This document shows positions 9,402-17,759 of a stretch of 64,000 bases of DNA, piece after piece. The translations under genes and the position numbers were made by a program. Under the pieces are notes generated by a model that was given only the letters and a program-made list of their open reading frames with translations, had not been told where the DNA came from and did no database searches. Numbering within the stretch: position 1 is the stretch's first letter; each line of letters begins with the position of its first letter. The stretch covers positions 1-64,000 of the forward strand of contig MEOQ01000045.1 of assembly GCA_001769275.1 (NCBI GenBank), in the 5' to 3' direction. This DNA comes from Bacteroidetes bacterium GWF2_43_63 (GTDB taxonomy: Bacteria > Bacteroidota > Bacteroidia > Bacteroidales > DTU049).

Positions 9402-9419
9402 AGTAAAATCATTTTTGAA

Positions 9420-9899
9420 ATGGTTGAAAAGATTTATCATTTTGAGTTGAAAGATTACCAACCCGACGGCGTTAATATAGAAACGCGGACTCCATTTGTA
9501 TTGCTTATTGGTGAGTGGGAAGTTGATTTCTACGAGGCAAACAAACCTTTCAAAGCCAATTCCGTTCATGGAAACTTTCGGTTTATGAAATTGCTGCAGA
9601 ACTCGTTTTTAATGGAGGATAACTACCGTCTTGGATTTGATGAGATTGACGGAAAAGTAGATCTGGATACCGCTATAAAAATGGATTTCCCGGCCTCGGA
9701 TCATCAAACAGTGTATGCCCTGGGTTCACATTTCGACGAAGACGAAGCCTTGTTTCTGATTTCAGATGAAACCCTTCCTGATGGAGTAGCGCTCTTGAAA
9801 TATACACCTGATGGGGACAGTGATGATCCGGAGCCCGAAATCAATCCGGCCGGAATTGGCGAAAATGAATTTAGCAAGTCAATAAAAAAGAAAGTGTAG
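9420..9899 (+). CDS. Hypothetical protein, 159 aa
   Basis: I do not recognise a family. The protein is soluble and acidic. It has aromatic-rich alternating stretches near the N terminus (VEKIYHFELKDYQ, GEWEVDFYEANKP) that suggest a beta-rich fold, and a Pro/Asp-rich tail (PDGDSDDPEPEINP) ending in a short basic patch. The start at 9420 is supported by the promoter just upstream. The following HAD gene begins one base after its stop, so the two form a small operon downstream of hsdR. Confidence 0.65.
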   Translation: MVEKIYHFELKDYQPDGVNIETRTPFVLLIGEWEVDFYEANKPFKANSVHGNFRFMKLLQNSFLMEDNYRLGFDEIDGKVDLDTAIKMDFPASDHQTVYALGSHFDEDEALFLISDETLPDGVALLKYTPDGDSDDPEPEINPAGIGENEFSKSIKKKV

Positions 9900-9900
9900 A

Positions 9901-10593
9901 ATGAAAAAGATAAGTGTAATTGCTTTTGATGCAGATGATACGCTATGGGTGAACGAACCGTATTATCAGGAAACGGAAAAATTGTTTTGCGCAATGATGC
10001 ATGAATATGCCTCGCCGGAGCGGGTTTCAGAGGTTTTATTGCAAACTGAAAAACAGAATATAGGTTTGTATGGCTTTGGGGCAAAGGGATTCACTTTGTC
10101 GATGATTGAAACAGCAATGCATTTGAGCGACGGCAAGGCGGGTGGAAATATTGTTTCCGGCATTATTTCATTGGGGAAAGCATTGCTGGACAAGCCCGTT
10201 GAATTGCTTGGAGATGTTCGCACAGTGCTATCGGATTTACACTCCCGGTATACTATGGTGATTGCCACCAAAGGTGATTTGCTCGATCAGCAGCGAAAGC
10301 TTTCAAAATCAGGTATTGAAAAAATGTTTCATCACATTGAAATCATGAGCGACAAAGCCGAAGTAGATTACCAGAAGTTGTTGGTGAAACTGAATGTAAA
10401 GCCAGAAGAATTCCTGATGATTGGCAACTCTCTGAAATCAGACGTGTTGCCGGTTGTAGCCATTGGAGGCACCGCCATACATATTCCGTATTCAGTCACC
10501 TGGCAGCACGAAGCAGACACAGAGCCGGTTTCACATCCGAAAATTCTGACTGCAAAACGGATGGGAGAGATTCTGCCGATGTTGGAGAATTGA
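9901..10593 (+). CDS. HAD-superfamily hydrolase
   Basis: The protein is a small haloacid-dehalogenase-type phosphatase. The nucleophile motif is FDADDTLW at residues 9-16, motif II is the Thr of VIATKGD near 120, and the late acidic motif is MIGNSLKSDVLP near 175-186. A helical cap lies between motifs I and II. The length of 230 aa fits YjjG-like nucleotide or sugar phosphatases, but the substrate cannot be read from the sequence. It follows the 9420 gene by one base. HAD enzymes occur in defence islands but are also common housekeeping genes. Confidence 0.85.
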   Translation: MKKISVIAFDADDTLWVNEPYYQETEKLFCAMMHEYASPERVSEVLLQTEKQNIGLYGFGAKGFTLSMIETAMHLSDGKAGGNIVSGIISLGKALLDKPVELLGDVRTVLSDLHSRYTMVIATKGDLLDQQRKLSKSGIEKMFHHIEIMSDKAEVDYQKLLVKLNVKPEEFLMIGNSLKSDVLPVVAIGGTAIHIPYSVTWQHEADTEPVSHPKILTAKRMGEILPMLEN

Positions 10594-10687
10594 TTTTGCC
10601 ACAAAAGGACCAACAAACCCCCGAAGTTGCATTTGCAAATTGAATTCAGAATTAAAACAAATTGCTGTTGAACAATCCCAACTGAAA

Positions 10688-11299
10688 TCAATGAGTTTCA
10701 AATGAATTCCAATAACTGCGTAGCTCACATGAAACAAAGACTTCGGCAATATGAAGAAGGAAGTTGTCATTTTCCGTAATAAATGTAATATCACATTTAC
10801 TAATTTTCTCTTTTTGAATAGTTGAAATTTCCTCACAGATTTCCTTATTCAGATTTTCTTTACTTGTAAATCCAAATTTGTCAATAGGCTCTTTGTTTTT
10901 CTTGTTCAAGACAGCATGCAATTTATTGTCTTTGTCGTTTTTAAGCATTGCAAATGCCCAGGTGGCTGTATATCTGTCGCCGGCCATAACGTGCTGTTTT
11001 ATTCTTTGAATTAAGTTCCTTGAAATTCCAGTATATAGAAAGAGTCTTTCCTCATGAACAATTTCAGAAAACACATACAATCCGGAGTATTTCTTGTCTT
11101 GATTTTCAGTTGCACCGCAGTTAAGTAATAGTTCTTTAATTTTTTTAGTGTTGTTTTCGCGTTTATCAAACAAATAGTTTACTGACTTGTGCTGTTCCGG
11201 ATTGGTAAATTGCTGTTTAATTTTTTTTACGAAATGAAACAACATTTCTTCTATGCCAGACATCGAAGGAAAAGACTCAGTTTTGTAATTGTTACTCAT
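10688..11299 (-). CDS. GIY-YIG nuclease-like protein
   Basis: Residues about 70-100 read GLYVF, then LFLYTGIS, then RNLIQRIKQHV. This is the GIY-YIG strand pair followed by the conserved Arg helix, and the family's metal-binding Glu could be the one in AEVFVSCEL near the C terminus. Family members nick or cut DNA. The N-terminal 65 residues are helical and unassigned. The gene overlaps the end of the UDG-like gene by 8 bp and is its translationally coupled second gene. A base-excision-like protein joined to a strand nuclease is suggestive, but the joint role is inference. Confidence 0.7.
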   Translation of the reverse strand: MSNNYKTESFPSMSGIEEMLFHFVKKIKQQFTNPEQHKSVNYLFDKRENNTKKIKELLLNCGATENQDKKYSGLYVFSEIVHEERLFLYTGISRNLIQRIKQHVMAGDRYTATWAFAMLKNDKDNKLHAVLNKKNKEPIDKFGFTSKENLNKEICEEISTIQKEKISKCDITFITENDNFLLHIAEVFVSCELRSYWNSFETH

Positions 11300-12008
11300 G
11301 ACAGTATTTCTTTATTAGAGAGCTAACATTCTCTGAAATTCTAAAGTATTCATCTTTACTAATTCTCCAACCAATATGTTTGGAGAAATAAATCTTTGCA
11401 CCAGCAAGGCTTGTTTCTTTTTTATTTCCGATAGTTTTTTTTTGCATTTCCTTTTTAATGGTGTATGATCCGTCATTGTTGTCTTCAAATGTATAACCAA
11501 GCCAGATGTTTGTAAATTCACCGTCAGCTTGCTTTTTGGGATGCAAACCCCAGAAATTGGATGCAAAACGATTGAAAACTAAAATCAAGGTTGGTTGTAT
11601 TTGCTCAATAACTTCTTGTGTTATTTCTAGCTGTTGCGCAATAAAATATTTTCCAGCATCAATTGAACAAAATTTCAGCAGATCATTTTGGTTGGAATGA
11701 CGCTGAACCAGCATGTCAATATATGTTGCTTTATGAGCATGTGATTTTGGCAATAGATCGTACCTTGTTTTGTAATAGGAGTCGGTTTTACAAACTTTAT
11801 AAAAATTAAACGGGTATGGTTCAATTTTATCATTTTTCCGATAAGACGGATTTATTCCGCAGATCAGTATTTTAGCAGATGAATCAAATTCTGACCAGAC
11901 ATAATTTCGTTCAAGAATTTCATTCAACTTCGGGTCTTCCATTTTCCCTTTATACTTTTCAAATAAATCATGGATTTTGTTCAGATACTTTTCTTCAAAT
12001 GTGTTCAT
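11292..12008 (-). CDS. Uracil-DNA-glycosylase-like fold protein
   Basis: ILICGINPSYRKND near residue 50 resembles the nucleotide-binding motif of the uracil-DNA glycosylase superfamily (G-x-N-P-S/D). It is followed by the helix-strand succession expected of that fold, including IQPTLILVFNRFAS near 135-150. The terminal His motif is not obvious, so activity is uncertain. The family name is my reading, not a search result. I start at the ATG at 12008, because the longer frame needs a TTG at 12026. It overlaps the GIY-YIG gene. A second protein of similar style is at 16090-16734. Confidence 0.55.
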   Translation of the reverse strand: MNTFEEKYLNKIHDLFEKYKGKMEDPKLNEILERNYVWSEFDSSAKILICGINPSYRKNDKIEPYPFNFYKVCKTDSYYKTRYDLLPKSHAHKATYIDMLVQRHSNQNDLLKFCSIDAGKYFIAQQLEITQEVIEQIQPTLILVFNRFASNFWGLHPKKQADGEFTNIWLGYTFEDNNDGSYTIKKEMQKKTIGNKKETSLAGAKIYFSKHIGWRISKDEYFRISENVSSLIKKYCHE

Positions 12009-12050
12009 AGTTATATTTTCTTGCAATTTAGTAAAAATTAGAACATTTAG

Positions 12051-14135
12051 TTATTTTTTCAGATTGGCATCATCCATATTCATCACGAGTTTCGGCATCT
12101 CGTCAAATGAGGAGTGGGGTTGGGGATTGGCTCCGGCAGCGCATTTTCGGCGGAGATGATCGCGGTAGGAAAAAGATGATTGTGCACTATTAGCGGCCAA
12201 CTGCGGGAATTGCGAACTCAGCAATTGAAGGATCTGCTTTTTGTCGATGCATGAATTTTCGGTCAGATGTGTGGCCAGTGCAAGCAATAGCGGAATATTT
12301 TCGTTCAGTATTTTCAATGATTTTGAAAATGAATCCTGCAACAGATTTTTTACTTCATCATTCAACTTGCCATCCAGGTCGAGGTAACTGTCATTTAGAA
12401 AAGGGGTGGGGAGATTAACAGCGCCCGGAAATGATCCCATGCCACAATTTCGGATGAGGAGAGCTGCTAATCGGGAGGCTCTTTCGATATCGGATCTTGA
12501 GCCTGAAGTCACATGCTCATGGCCGAAAATGATTTCTTCTGCGGCCATTCCACCAAACAAAGCAATCATGTCTTTTTTAAGCGTTTTCGCAGAATGGTAT
12601 TCGCGAAACTGGTGAATGTCGACAAATCCGCTCAAATCCGCAGAGGCGCTGCGCGAAAAAACCCGATCAGGAATGTAGTTCAGCAGAACAATATCAATAA
12701 CGGCATGTCCGGCTTCGTGTATGGCGACTATGGCCTGCCGGTCGTCGTCGCGTATTGCCCGGAGCTTCGACATTTCAAGATCAATTGGATATTTCATTGA
12801 ACCGAGAATCTCATGATCTTTCATTAGACTAACTGAAACGCTGTCTTCAAAAGCTTCGAAAACTGCTTTATTACAGGGTTTCCTGAATTTCGACATTTCG
12901 TTGATGACCAATCCTAAGTTGGACACAATCAGTTGATTGATTGTTGACTGGATGGGCCTGACTCCAAGCGAAGGCGTAACCCCTTCAGCGTAGACCATGT
13001 CTCGCATACTTTGGCTGAATTCGAATAATATTCCATGCTTCTCCAGATATCGGGTACTGATTGTATTTAACGCGCCCTGGATAATTTGTCTGAAAGCTTC
13101 TCCGCTAAGCGAAGGGTAGATAAGGTGGATATTGCCAAGTCTTGCAATCTGCTCATGCCGGAACGACTCGCTCAGTACCTTTTTAATATCAGATCTGTTT
13201 ATTCTGAGTGATTCAGCATGAAAATCATCGGCACTCATGTCTGGATTGTAGTTGCCACTCATAGAGTAAGCTCTGTCAAGGTTTCCAATAACGAAAACAA
13301 CACTTTTTCTGCAATCGTAGGTAATGGGTGTAAGAATCATTGAATAGATTTCGCTGATAAATTGAAGTGTTTCTTTTCCATTTAATGTGAGAATGAATGA
13401 CCGGAGGTCATATTCGGTTTTGAACCGGGGCCAGGCCGCTTCAATGATGCTGTCGATATATTCACTCTGAACAAATTGAAGATAGCCCTTAGATTCTTTT
13501 CGGGGTATCCATTTTCCATTGCATAAAATTTCTTCGGAGCCTTTTATATTCAGATAATCGAGAAACAGCATCTTGCCGCCGGTCACAACGCCATTTTTGA
13601 CAGTAACGCCTTTTCTCAGCAGTGATTCCAAAATCAGTTTGAGTTTCTGGATTTTATCAAACGTATAGAACCCTGACCTGAAATCGTTGAAAGTGCCACT
13701 ATCCAAAAGCTCCCAAACCAGCCTCGTGAGAGGCTTTTCAACGGATTCCCCTTTGCTGTCAATTGTGCTGGCATTTTGAAACTCATCAAATATGATCATC
13801 AGCTTTTTCTCGTTGTCTTTCGAAAGAACGTCGCAAAGCGTTCGACGCACTGACCAGCTGCTTGATGAGTCACCCATGTCGAAACGGTACAGCAGATCGT
13901 CCAGATTAAGAAGCTCGGCCAGCCTTTTCACCAGAGCAGTTTTGCCCACGCCGGTCATTCCCCAAAGGTTTATTATAAGCGGGCGTTCCTGCATGTCGGG
14001 GAATAGCACCCATGATTCGATGTTACGGCACAGCGAATCTATCACGGAGTCGATTCCGAAAAACTCATTTTTTAGTTTTGCGCAGGCTTCTTCAATCTGT
14101 CTGCGACGTGCGCTGATGTTTGATTTGTTGATCAT
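12051..14135 (-). CDS. HSP100-type AAA+ ATPase fused to an FtsH-type M41 metallopeptidase
   Basis: This soluble 694-residue protein appears to be an ATP-dependent protease of mixed ancestry. Residues 20-410 form an AAA+ module with Walker A GMTGVGKT (59-66), Walker B IIFDEF (114-119) and a ClpA/B-like sensor-2 GVRPIQ (391-396). Residues 460-660 form an M41 peptidase with HEAGH (473-477) and the third zinc-ligand region TSGSRSDIERA (D549), as in FtsH. Unlike FtsH it has no membrane helices and its ATPase is not the FtsH type. A region of about 130 residues (130-260) interrupts the AAA core. I start at 14135, because a promoter lies directly upstream and the 39 extra codons of the longer frame look non-coding. 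Confidence 0.85.
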   Translation of the reverse strand: MINKSNISARRRQIEEACAKLKNEFFGIDSVIDSLCRNIESWVLFPDMQERPLIINLWGMTGVGKTALVKRLAELLNLDDLLYRFDMGDSSSSWSVRRTLCDVLSKDNEKKLMIIFDEFQNASTIDSKGESVEKPLTRLVWELLDSGTFNDFRSGFYTFDKIQKLKLILESLLRKGVTVKNGVVTGGKMLFLDYLNIKGSEEILCNGKWIPRKESKGYLQFVQSEYIDSIIEAAWPRFKTEYDLRSFILTLNGKETLQFISEIYSMILTPITYDCRKSVVFVIGNLDRAYSMSGNYNPDMSADDFHAESLRINRSDIKKVLSESFRHEQIARLGNIHLIYPSLSGEAFRQIIQGALNTISTRYLEKHGILFEFSQSMRDMVYAEGVTPSLGVRPIQSTINQLIVSNLGLVINEMSKFRKPCNKAVFEAFEDSVSVSLMKDHEILGSMKYPIDLEMSKLRAIRDDDRQAIVAIHEAGHAVIDIVLLNYIPDRVFSRSASADLSGFVDIHQFREYHSAKTLKKDMIALFGGMAAEEIIFGHEHVTSGSRSDIERASRLAALLIRNCGMGSFPGAVNLPTPFLNDSYLDLDGKLNDEVKNLLQDSFSKSLKILNENIPLLLALATHLTENSCIDKKQILQLLSSQFPQLAANSAQSSFSYRDHLRRKCAAGANPQPHSSFDEMPKLVMNMDDANLKK

Positions 14136-14153
14136 AATAATGTCGTTTTCTGA

Positions 14154-14179
14154 CAAAATTAGGTTGTCACTACGACAAA
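14154..14179 (-). promoter_or_regulatory. Promoter with embedded palindrome for the AAA-M41 gene
   Basis: Read on the minus strand, TAATTTTG (14161-14154) is a -7 box and TTTG (14179-14176) a -33-like box, though the 14-bp spacing is short. Between them lies the inverted repeat TTGTC-ACTAC-GACAA (14164-14178). An operator overlapping the promoter is a reasonable guess, but no binding protein is identified. Confidence 0.45.
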
Positions 14180-14191
14180 GCGTGGCGGTGT

Positions 14192-14209
14192 TGAATATTG
14201 AACAAGGAA
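14192..14209. repeat. Dispersed 18-bp repeat, copy 1
   Basis: TGAATATTGAACAAGGAA occurs here and again at 61079-61096, outside the island. Both copies are intergenic. It looks like a member of a dispersed low-complexity repeat of the genome rather than a gene part. Confidence 0.5.
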
Positions 14210-14278
14210 CATGGAGGTGAGAATGATGAAGTTGAGCTTTTTGCCACACCATTCTTTTGTCGCTGCAGGTGGAGACCT

Positions 14279-14311
14279 GGAATCATTGCAATAAGAAAAC
14301 CCGACGATTCC
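14279..14311. repeat. GGAATC-GATTCC inverted element, copy inside the island
   Basis: GACCTGGAATC followed about 20 bases later by CGACGATTCC forms an inverted pair. A related unit, with the same GACCTGGAATC opening and ACGATTCC close, occurs at 40267-40306 outside the island. It overlaps a terminator-like hairpin. It may be a small degenerate intergenic repeat family. Confidence 0.4.
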
Positions 14312-14350
14312 ATGTTAGTCCTTCGGACGAACGATGAAATTTCGGGTTTG
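14296..14350 (-). terminator. Terminator of the 16734-14373 operon
   Basis: On the minus strand, AAACCCGA (14349-14342) pairs with TCGGGTTTT (14304-14296), with an inner hairpin GTCC/GGAC, and runs into T-rich sequence. It lies 22 bp after the stop of the last gene of the WYL-linked operon and separates it from the AAA-M41 gene. Confidence 0.55.
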
Positions 14351-14372
14351 AGGAAGAATTTTTAAACTATTT

Positions 14373-15074
14373 CTATTTCGGTTTTCTAAATTCCAGCAAT
14401 TTTATTGTTGCGGCTTCGGTGCAATCATAAATGGCTTTGGCGTATTTCCTTTTGAATTTGTTGTTTATTTTAAAGGAAACAGCCATAACGACATCGTCGC
14501 TAACTGATTCAGTTGAAATATCATAATGCCCCTTATATTTTGCAAGTGCATAACTCACGGCCTTTTTAACTGCTTCTTTTATTGTCGTAAGGTCTTGAAT
14601 TTCTACTGTGCCTTTTCCATAGTTTAGCGCATCGGCTAGAGTTTGTTTTGATATACATATGTACAAGTCCCCGTCCTCTAAAGGTTGCATTGGGACAAGT
14701 TTTGTCCTCATGGTCGATTTTTTGTTATCATTTGTCACAAACAAATACTCAAGTCCTTTTCCCTTTTCAGGATCATATCCTTCTCTGTTGTAGCGAGGTC
14801 CCATGAGGATTTGTGGGTGTTTGGCCTGTAATTGTTGCAGGGCATTTCGAGCCATTTCATAATGCGTTTCGGATTTCTGGCTGATTCGTATTGCCGCTAA
14901 AAACACGGCTAAAACTACAATAAGTCCTGCAATGTCTTTGATTGCGTCGAGCCAGTTTTCGTTTCCATAGCCTTTAATGTCAAGGTTTATGAAAATGGCA
15001 GCAATTCCAACAAAGCCGAAGACAGCTGTTAGAATTTTTTCGAGATCTTCGTTGTAATGGCTAATTAGCTTCAT
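14373..15074 (-). CDS. Membrane-anchored hypothetical protein with two N-terminal helices
   Basis: No family is recognised. Two hydrophobic segments (about residues 11-31 and 45-65, separated by a short polar loop) should anchor the protein in the inner membrane. The remaining 165 residues are soluble and mixed alpha/beta, rich in Lys and charged residues. The gene is the last of three (UDG-like, PD-(D/E)XK nuclease, this one) with 4- and 12-bp gaps, under a WYL regulator. A membrane protein downstream of a nuclease is a common layout for defence operons, where it could act as an effector or anchor. That is context only. Confidence 0.65.
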   Translation of the reverse strand: MKLISHYNEDLEKILTAVFGFVGIAAIFINLDIKGYGNENWLDAIKDIAGLIVVLAVFLAAIRISQKSETHYEMARNALQQLQAKHPQILMGPRYNREGYDPEKGKGLEYLFVTNDNKKSTMRTKLVPMQPLEDGDLYICISKQTLADALNYGKGTVEIQDLTTIKEAVKKAVSYALAKYKGHYDISTESVSDDVVMAVSFKINNKFKRKYAKAIYDCTEAATIKLLEFRKPK

Positions 15075-15078
15075 GTGG

Positions 15079-16077
15079 TTAGATTTTAAATGCGTTAATT
15101 AAATTTCCGTTGCTATCATATCCCAGCGTCTTGTTTTTAAAATAATGAAACATTTTGTCGGTGTCGCTGTTTGAAACGCCAGATTTAGCGATGAAATCAT
15201 AGACATCTTCCCAACACATTCTGCTGAATGTTCTGGTATCATTGGCCTGGATATGCTTGCTGAATTCAGTCTCAATGGCCTTTTCTTTTTCGCGAAGCAC
15301 AATATTAGCCAGAATAAATGGCTTATTCATTTGCAGGGCCATCCAGGTGCCGAGTAGCCAGAAACGAAGCAATTCGTATTTCTGAGCTTCAACGACCGTC
15401 TGGTAGTTGCTCCTGAACACCTGATCATACCAGCCATTGGCACCGGTAGTGTATCCATTCGGGACTTTCATGTGTCTGTCATAATTTTCTCCGGAACCGG
15501 AAGTGTCATTGCCCGAAGTTACTTTCGCCTCAATGAAAATCAAAGCTTTGTCTGTATTGATAATGATATCCGGCTCTGATCCGCGTGTAATTGTTTCGCC
15601 GAAAGCCAGTCTGGCTGAATTCAATTCGGACCAACCGGTGTATTTTTGGTCGTTTGCCGAATAGTATTCCAGTCTGGAAAATGACCAGAGAATCAGCTCT
15701 GCAGTATTTATGGCAGTACTGAAATAGTCGTTAAGAAATGACGGCAATAAGTTCTGCCGTTCCAGATACCTGAACACATTCCAGGTAACTGCATCTTCGC
15801 TGTTTTCGCGTGCAATGCGACTTTCGCGTTTAACGGTCTTGATAGCCGAAAACAACTCCATGTCCGAATCATCTGCCCAGAGCAGATTCTCTTCTTCTCT
15901 TTCATACTCATAGGTCGAAGGAGAAATAAATATCCGGTGCTCCGGACATTGAAAGCGCGGCTCTTTTTTAAATGAGTTTTTCTGTCGCTCCACTGTGTGC
16001 GTACAGCCTGCAACCGGACATTCGACAGTAGCGTCATCGATGGAGAGGAGGGGTTTGAGATTTGTTAAATTAAACAT
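15079..16077 (-). CDS. Zinc-ribbon PD-(D/E)XK nuclease-like protein
   Basis: The N terminus has a zinc-ribbon-like pattern (CPVAGC near residue 20 and CPEH near 44). The centre has EPDIIINTDKALIFIEAKV (about 172-190), a clear PD-(D/E)XK nuclease core with the metal-binding Asp, then Glu-x-Lys. The flanking helices fit restriction-endonuclease-like folds. The protein probably cleaves or binds DNA. It is the middle gene of the WYL-linked operon, 12 bp after the UDG-like gene and 4 bp before the membrane protein. It could equally be a non-catalytic DNA-end-binding protein, but the active-site residues look complete. Confidence 0.7.
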   Translation of the reverse strand: MFNLTNLKPLLSIDDATVECPVAGCTHTVERQKNSFKKEPRFQCPEHRIFISPSTYEYEREEENLLWADDSDMELFSAIKTVKRESRIARENSEDAVTWNVFRYLERQNLLPSFLNDYFSTAINTAELILWSFSRLEYYSANDQKYTGWSELNSARLAFGETITRGSEPDIIINTDKALIFIEAKVTSGNDTSGSGENYDRHMKVPNGYTTGANGWYDQVFRSNYQTVVEAQKYELLRFWLLGTWMALQMNKPFILANIVLREKEKAIETEFSKHIQANDTRTFSRMCWEDVYDFIAKSGVSNSDTDKMFHYFKNKTLGYDSNGNLINAFKI

Positions 16078-16089
16078 GGCAAGAAATAC

Positions 16090-16734
16090 TTATCGTACAC
16101 TTTTTTGTTTTTGAATTTCTGCTTTTTTAAATGCATTAATTACTTCATTGAAGTGCTTTTCATGTGTGTAATTCTTTTTTCTTACATTCGGATGCCAAGA
16201 ATTTATCCAAATTCTGTTTTGTGAGTCTACATATGTCCAATCATCATCAAAATCAAAATTCTCATCCTTGACTACGTTTGTCAAGTGAAAAGTATTTCCA
16301 CAAATAATTATTTCTGGTTTTATTTGGGTATTAATCTGATCAAATATTTTTTCTGCACAATTCTCTTTTTCAATTTCTCTTTTGAAAAGATTCATATCTG
16401 TATAAGAAATTCCAGGCGATTTTTTCAAATTGGCAACAGCAATATAGTCGAGTATGTCCGTTAGTTTCTTGTCGTCAAATTCATTGATTTCATCAAAGGA
16501 ATTTGTGGTAAGAATGCCCCATGACACTTTGCACAAAAGGCCAAAGGTGTTTTTCCATTTTTCGTAACTAAATAGACCTTCTTTTGAATCTCTGACTCTT
16601 AAAAATTCAGTTAGATCCCAGTCCTTTTTTCCTTTTGGATCATTTACTTCTTTTAGAACCCACAGAAGTTTCTTTTTGTTTCCAAGCTTACCAAATTTGT
16701 CTTCGTTGATAATTCCGTCTTTAATTTTACTCAT
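16090..16734 (-). CDS. Hypothetical protein with a UDG-superfamily-like layout
   Basis: The 214-residue protein begins with LLWVLKEVND near residue 20. It has IAVANLKKSPG at about 100-110 and IIICGNTFHL near 145, then WINSWHPN near 180. This order, with a strand-loop motif, an NLxxxPG-like segment, a buried strand ending in Cys-Gly and a late His, recalls uracil-DNA-glycosylase-like folds. No strict motif proves it. I start at the ATG at 16734 because the longer frame lacks an ATG. It lies 62 bp downstream of the WYL gene and heads the three-gene operon. Confidence 0.5.
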   Translation of the reverse strand: MSKIKDGIINEDKFGKLGNKKKLLWVLKEVNDPKGKKDWDLTEFLRVRDSKEGLFSYEKWKNTFGLLCKVSWGILTTNSFDEINEFDDKKLTDILDYIAVANLKKSPGISYTDMNLFKREIEKENCAEKIFDQINTQIKPEIIICGNTFHLTNVVKDENFDFDDDWTYVDSQNRIWINSWHPNVRKKNYTHEKHFNEVINAFKKAEIQKQKSVR

Positions 16735-16796
16735 TTTGGGTTTTTTAGTTTGTAAATTTATTTTGTCTCTCCGCCAAAACACGTCGTAGCGGAAAA

Positions 16797-17699
16797 TTAT
16801 TTGTATTTCTTCGCCATGGCGTCAATGGTTTTCTTAATGTCTTTTACCAGCCATACTGGCTCCAGTAGCTTCGCGCGGTCGCCCATCATGAGCAGCTGCT
16901 GTTTGAATTCGAAATTGGGTTTAATGCGCAGACTTATTCGAAGCTCTTTATCATCATCAATCAGAATCTGCTGCGAAGGATGCAGGGGTAGGGTCTTTAA
17001 ATATTTTCCCTGAAACGGATCGAGAGAAATTACCACTGTCTCGACCTTGCTGTTGCTGTAAGTGAGTCCGACAATGTTTTCGAAATCAGCCAGCGGATCG
17101 CGCTTCTTGTCGTGTTTGAAGACTTCGGGCAGTACCTGCAGATTTTCCATCCGGTCGATGCCAAAGGTTCTGAATTCGTTTATTCCATGCGGCATTCCGA
17201 CCAGATACCAGCGGTTTTGATATTCTTTCAAAAGGTAAGGCGCCACCTGGAATTTTCGCGTTTTACCGGTACCGAAATTCTCATGAACAAAGCTCAACAG
17301 CTGTCTGTTGTGGATGGCCTGAAGAATGTGTTTGAGGTTTTCAATCCCTTTCAATCGGCCCTGCGCATCGAAAACAATATAGGATAAAGCTTCTTTACTG
17401 TCCCTGAGACTCGCACTCAGCACGTCAGCAGTGCCAATGATCTCGAAAAACCGCATGACTGATTCAAAATTCGGTGAGCGTTCATGGTCAACGCAATAGC
17501 CACCCAGGCTTCTGTTGTAAACGATCTCAATACCAAATTCGTCTCTTATTTGCTCAATGTCGCGCTGCAGCGTGCGTGTCGATATTTCAAAGTCGGAGTC
17601 ATGGAGAAAAGACCTGATTTCTTCGAACGACGGATGCCGGTCTCCACCTATTTTCTGCAGCAGCAACAGCCAGCGGTGTAATGTACCTTGGTATGACAT
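16797..17699 (-). CDS. WYL-domain transcriptional regulator
   Basis: The N terminus (about 1-70) is a DeoR/HTH_11-type winged helix, with STRTLQRDIEQIRDEFG as recognition region. The C-terminal two-thirds is a WYL domain with YQNRWYLVGMPH near 165 and a WCX-type tail. WYL regulators usually sense nucleotides or nucleic-acid ligands and often control phage-defence operons. This one lies directly upstream of the UDG-like/PD-(D/E)XK/membrane operon on the same strand, and a palindrome overlaps its own promoter. It is therefore probably an autorepressor and the operon's switch. Confidence 0.88.
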   Translation of the reverse strand: MSYQGTLHRWLLLLQKIGGDRHPSFEEIRSFLHDSDFEISTRTLQRDIEQIRDEFGIEIVYNRSLGGYCVDHERSPNFESVMRFFEIIGTADVLSASLRDSKEALSYIVFDAQGRLKGIENLKHILQAIHNRQLLSFVHENFGTGKTRKFQVAPYLLKEYQNRWYLVGMPHGINEFRTFGIDRMENLQVLPEVFKHDKKRDPLADFENIVGLTYSNSKVETVVISLDPFQGKYLKTLPLHPSQQILIDDDKELRISLRIKPNFEFKQQLLMMGDRAKLLEPVWLVKDIKKTIDAMAKKYK

Positions 17700-17715
17700 G
17701 GATACTTAAATAATT

Positions 17716-17731
17716 TTTGTAAATATACAAA
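17716..17731. promoter_or_regulatory. Candidate operator of the WYL regulator
   Basis: TTTGTA-AATA-TACAAA is a perfect 6-bp inverted repeat 17 bp upstream of the WYL start. It overlaps the minus-strand -7-like sequence TATATTTAC. Autoregulation by the WYL protein is the simplest explanation, but it is not demonstrated. Confidence 0.5.
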
Positions 17732-17759
17732 TTGCGATTAATCTCGTGAATAGTTGATA

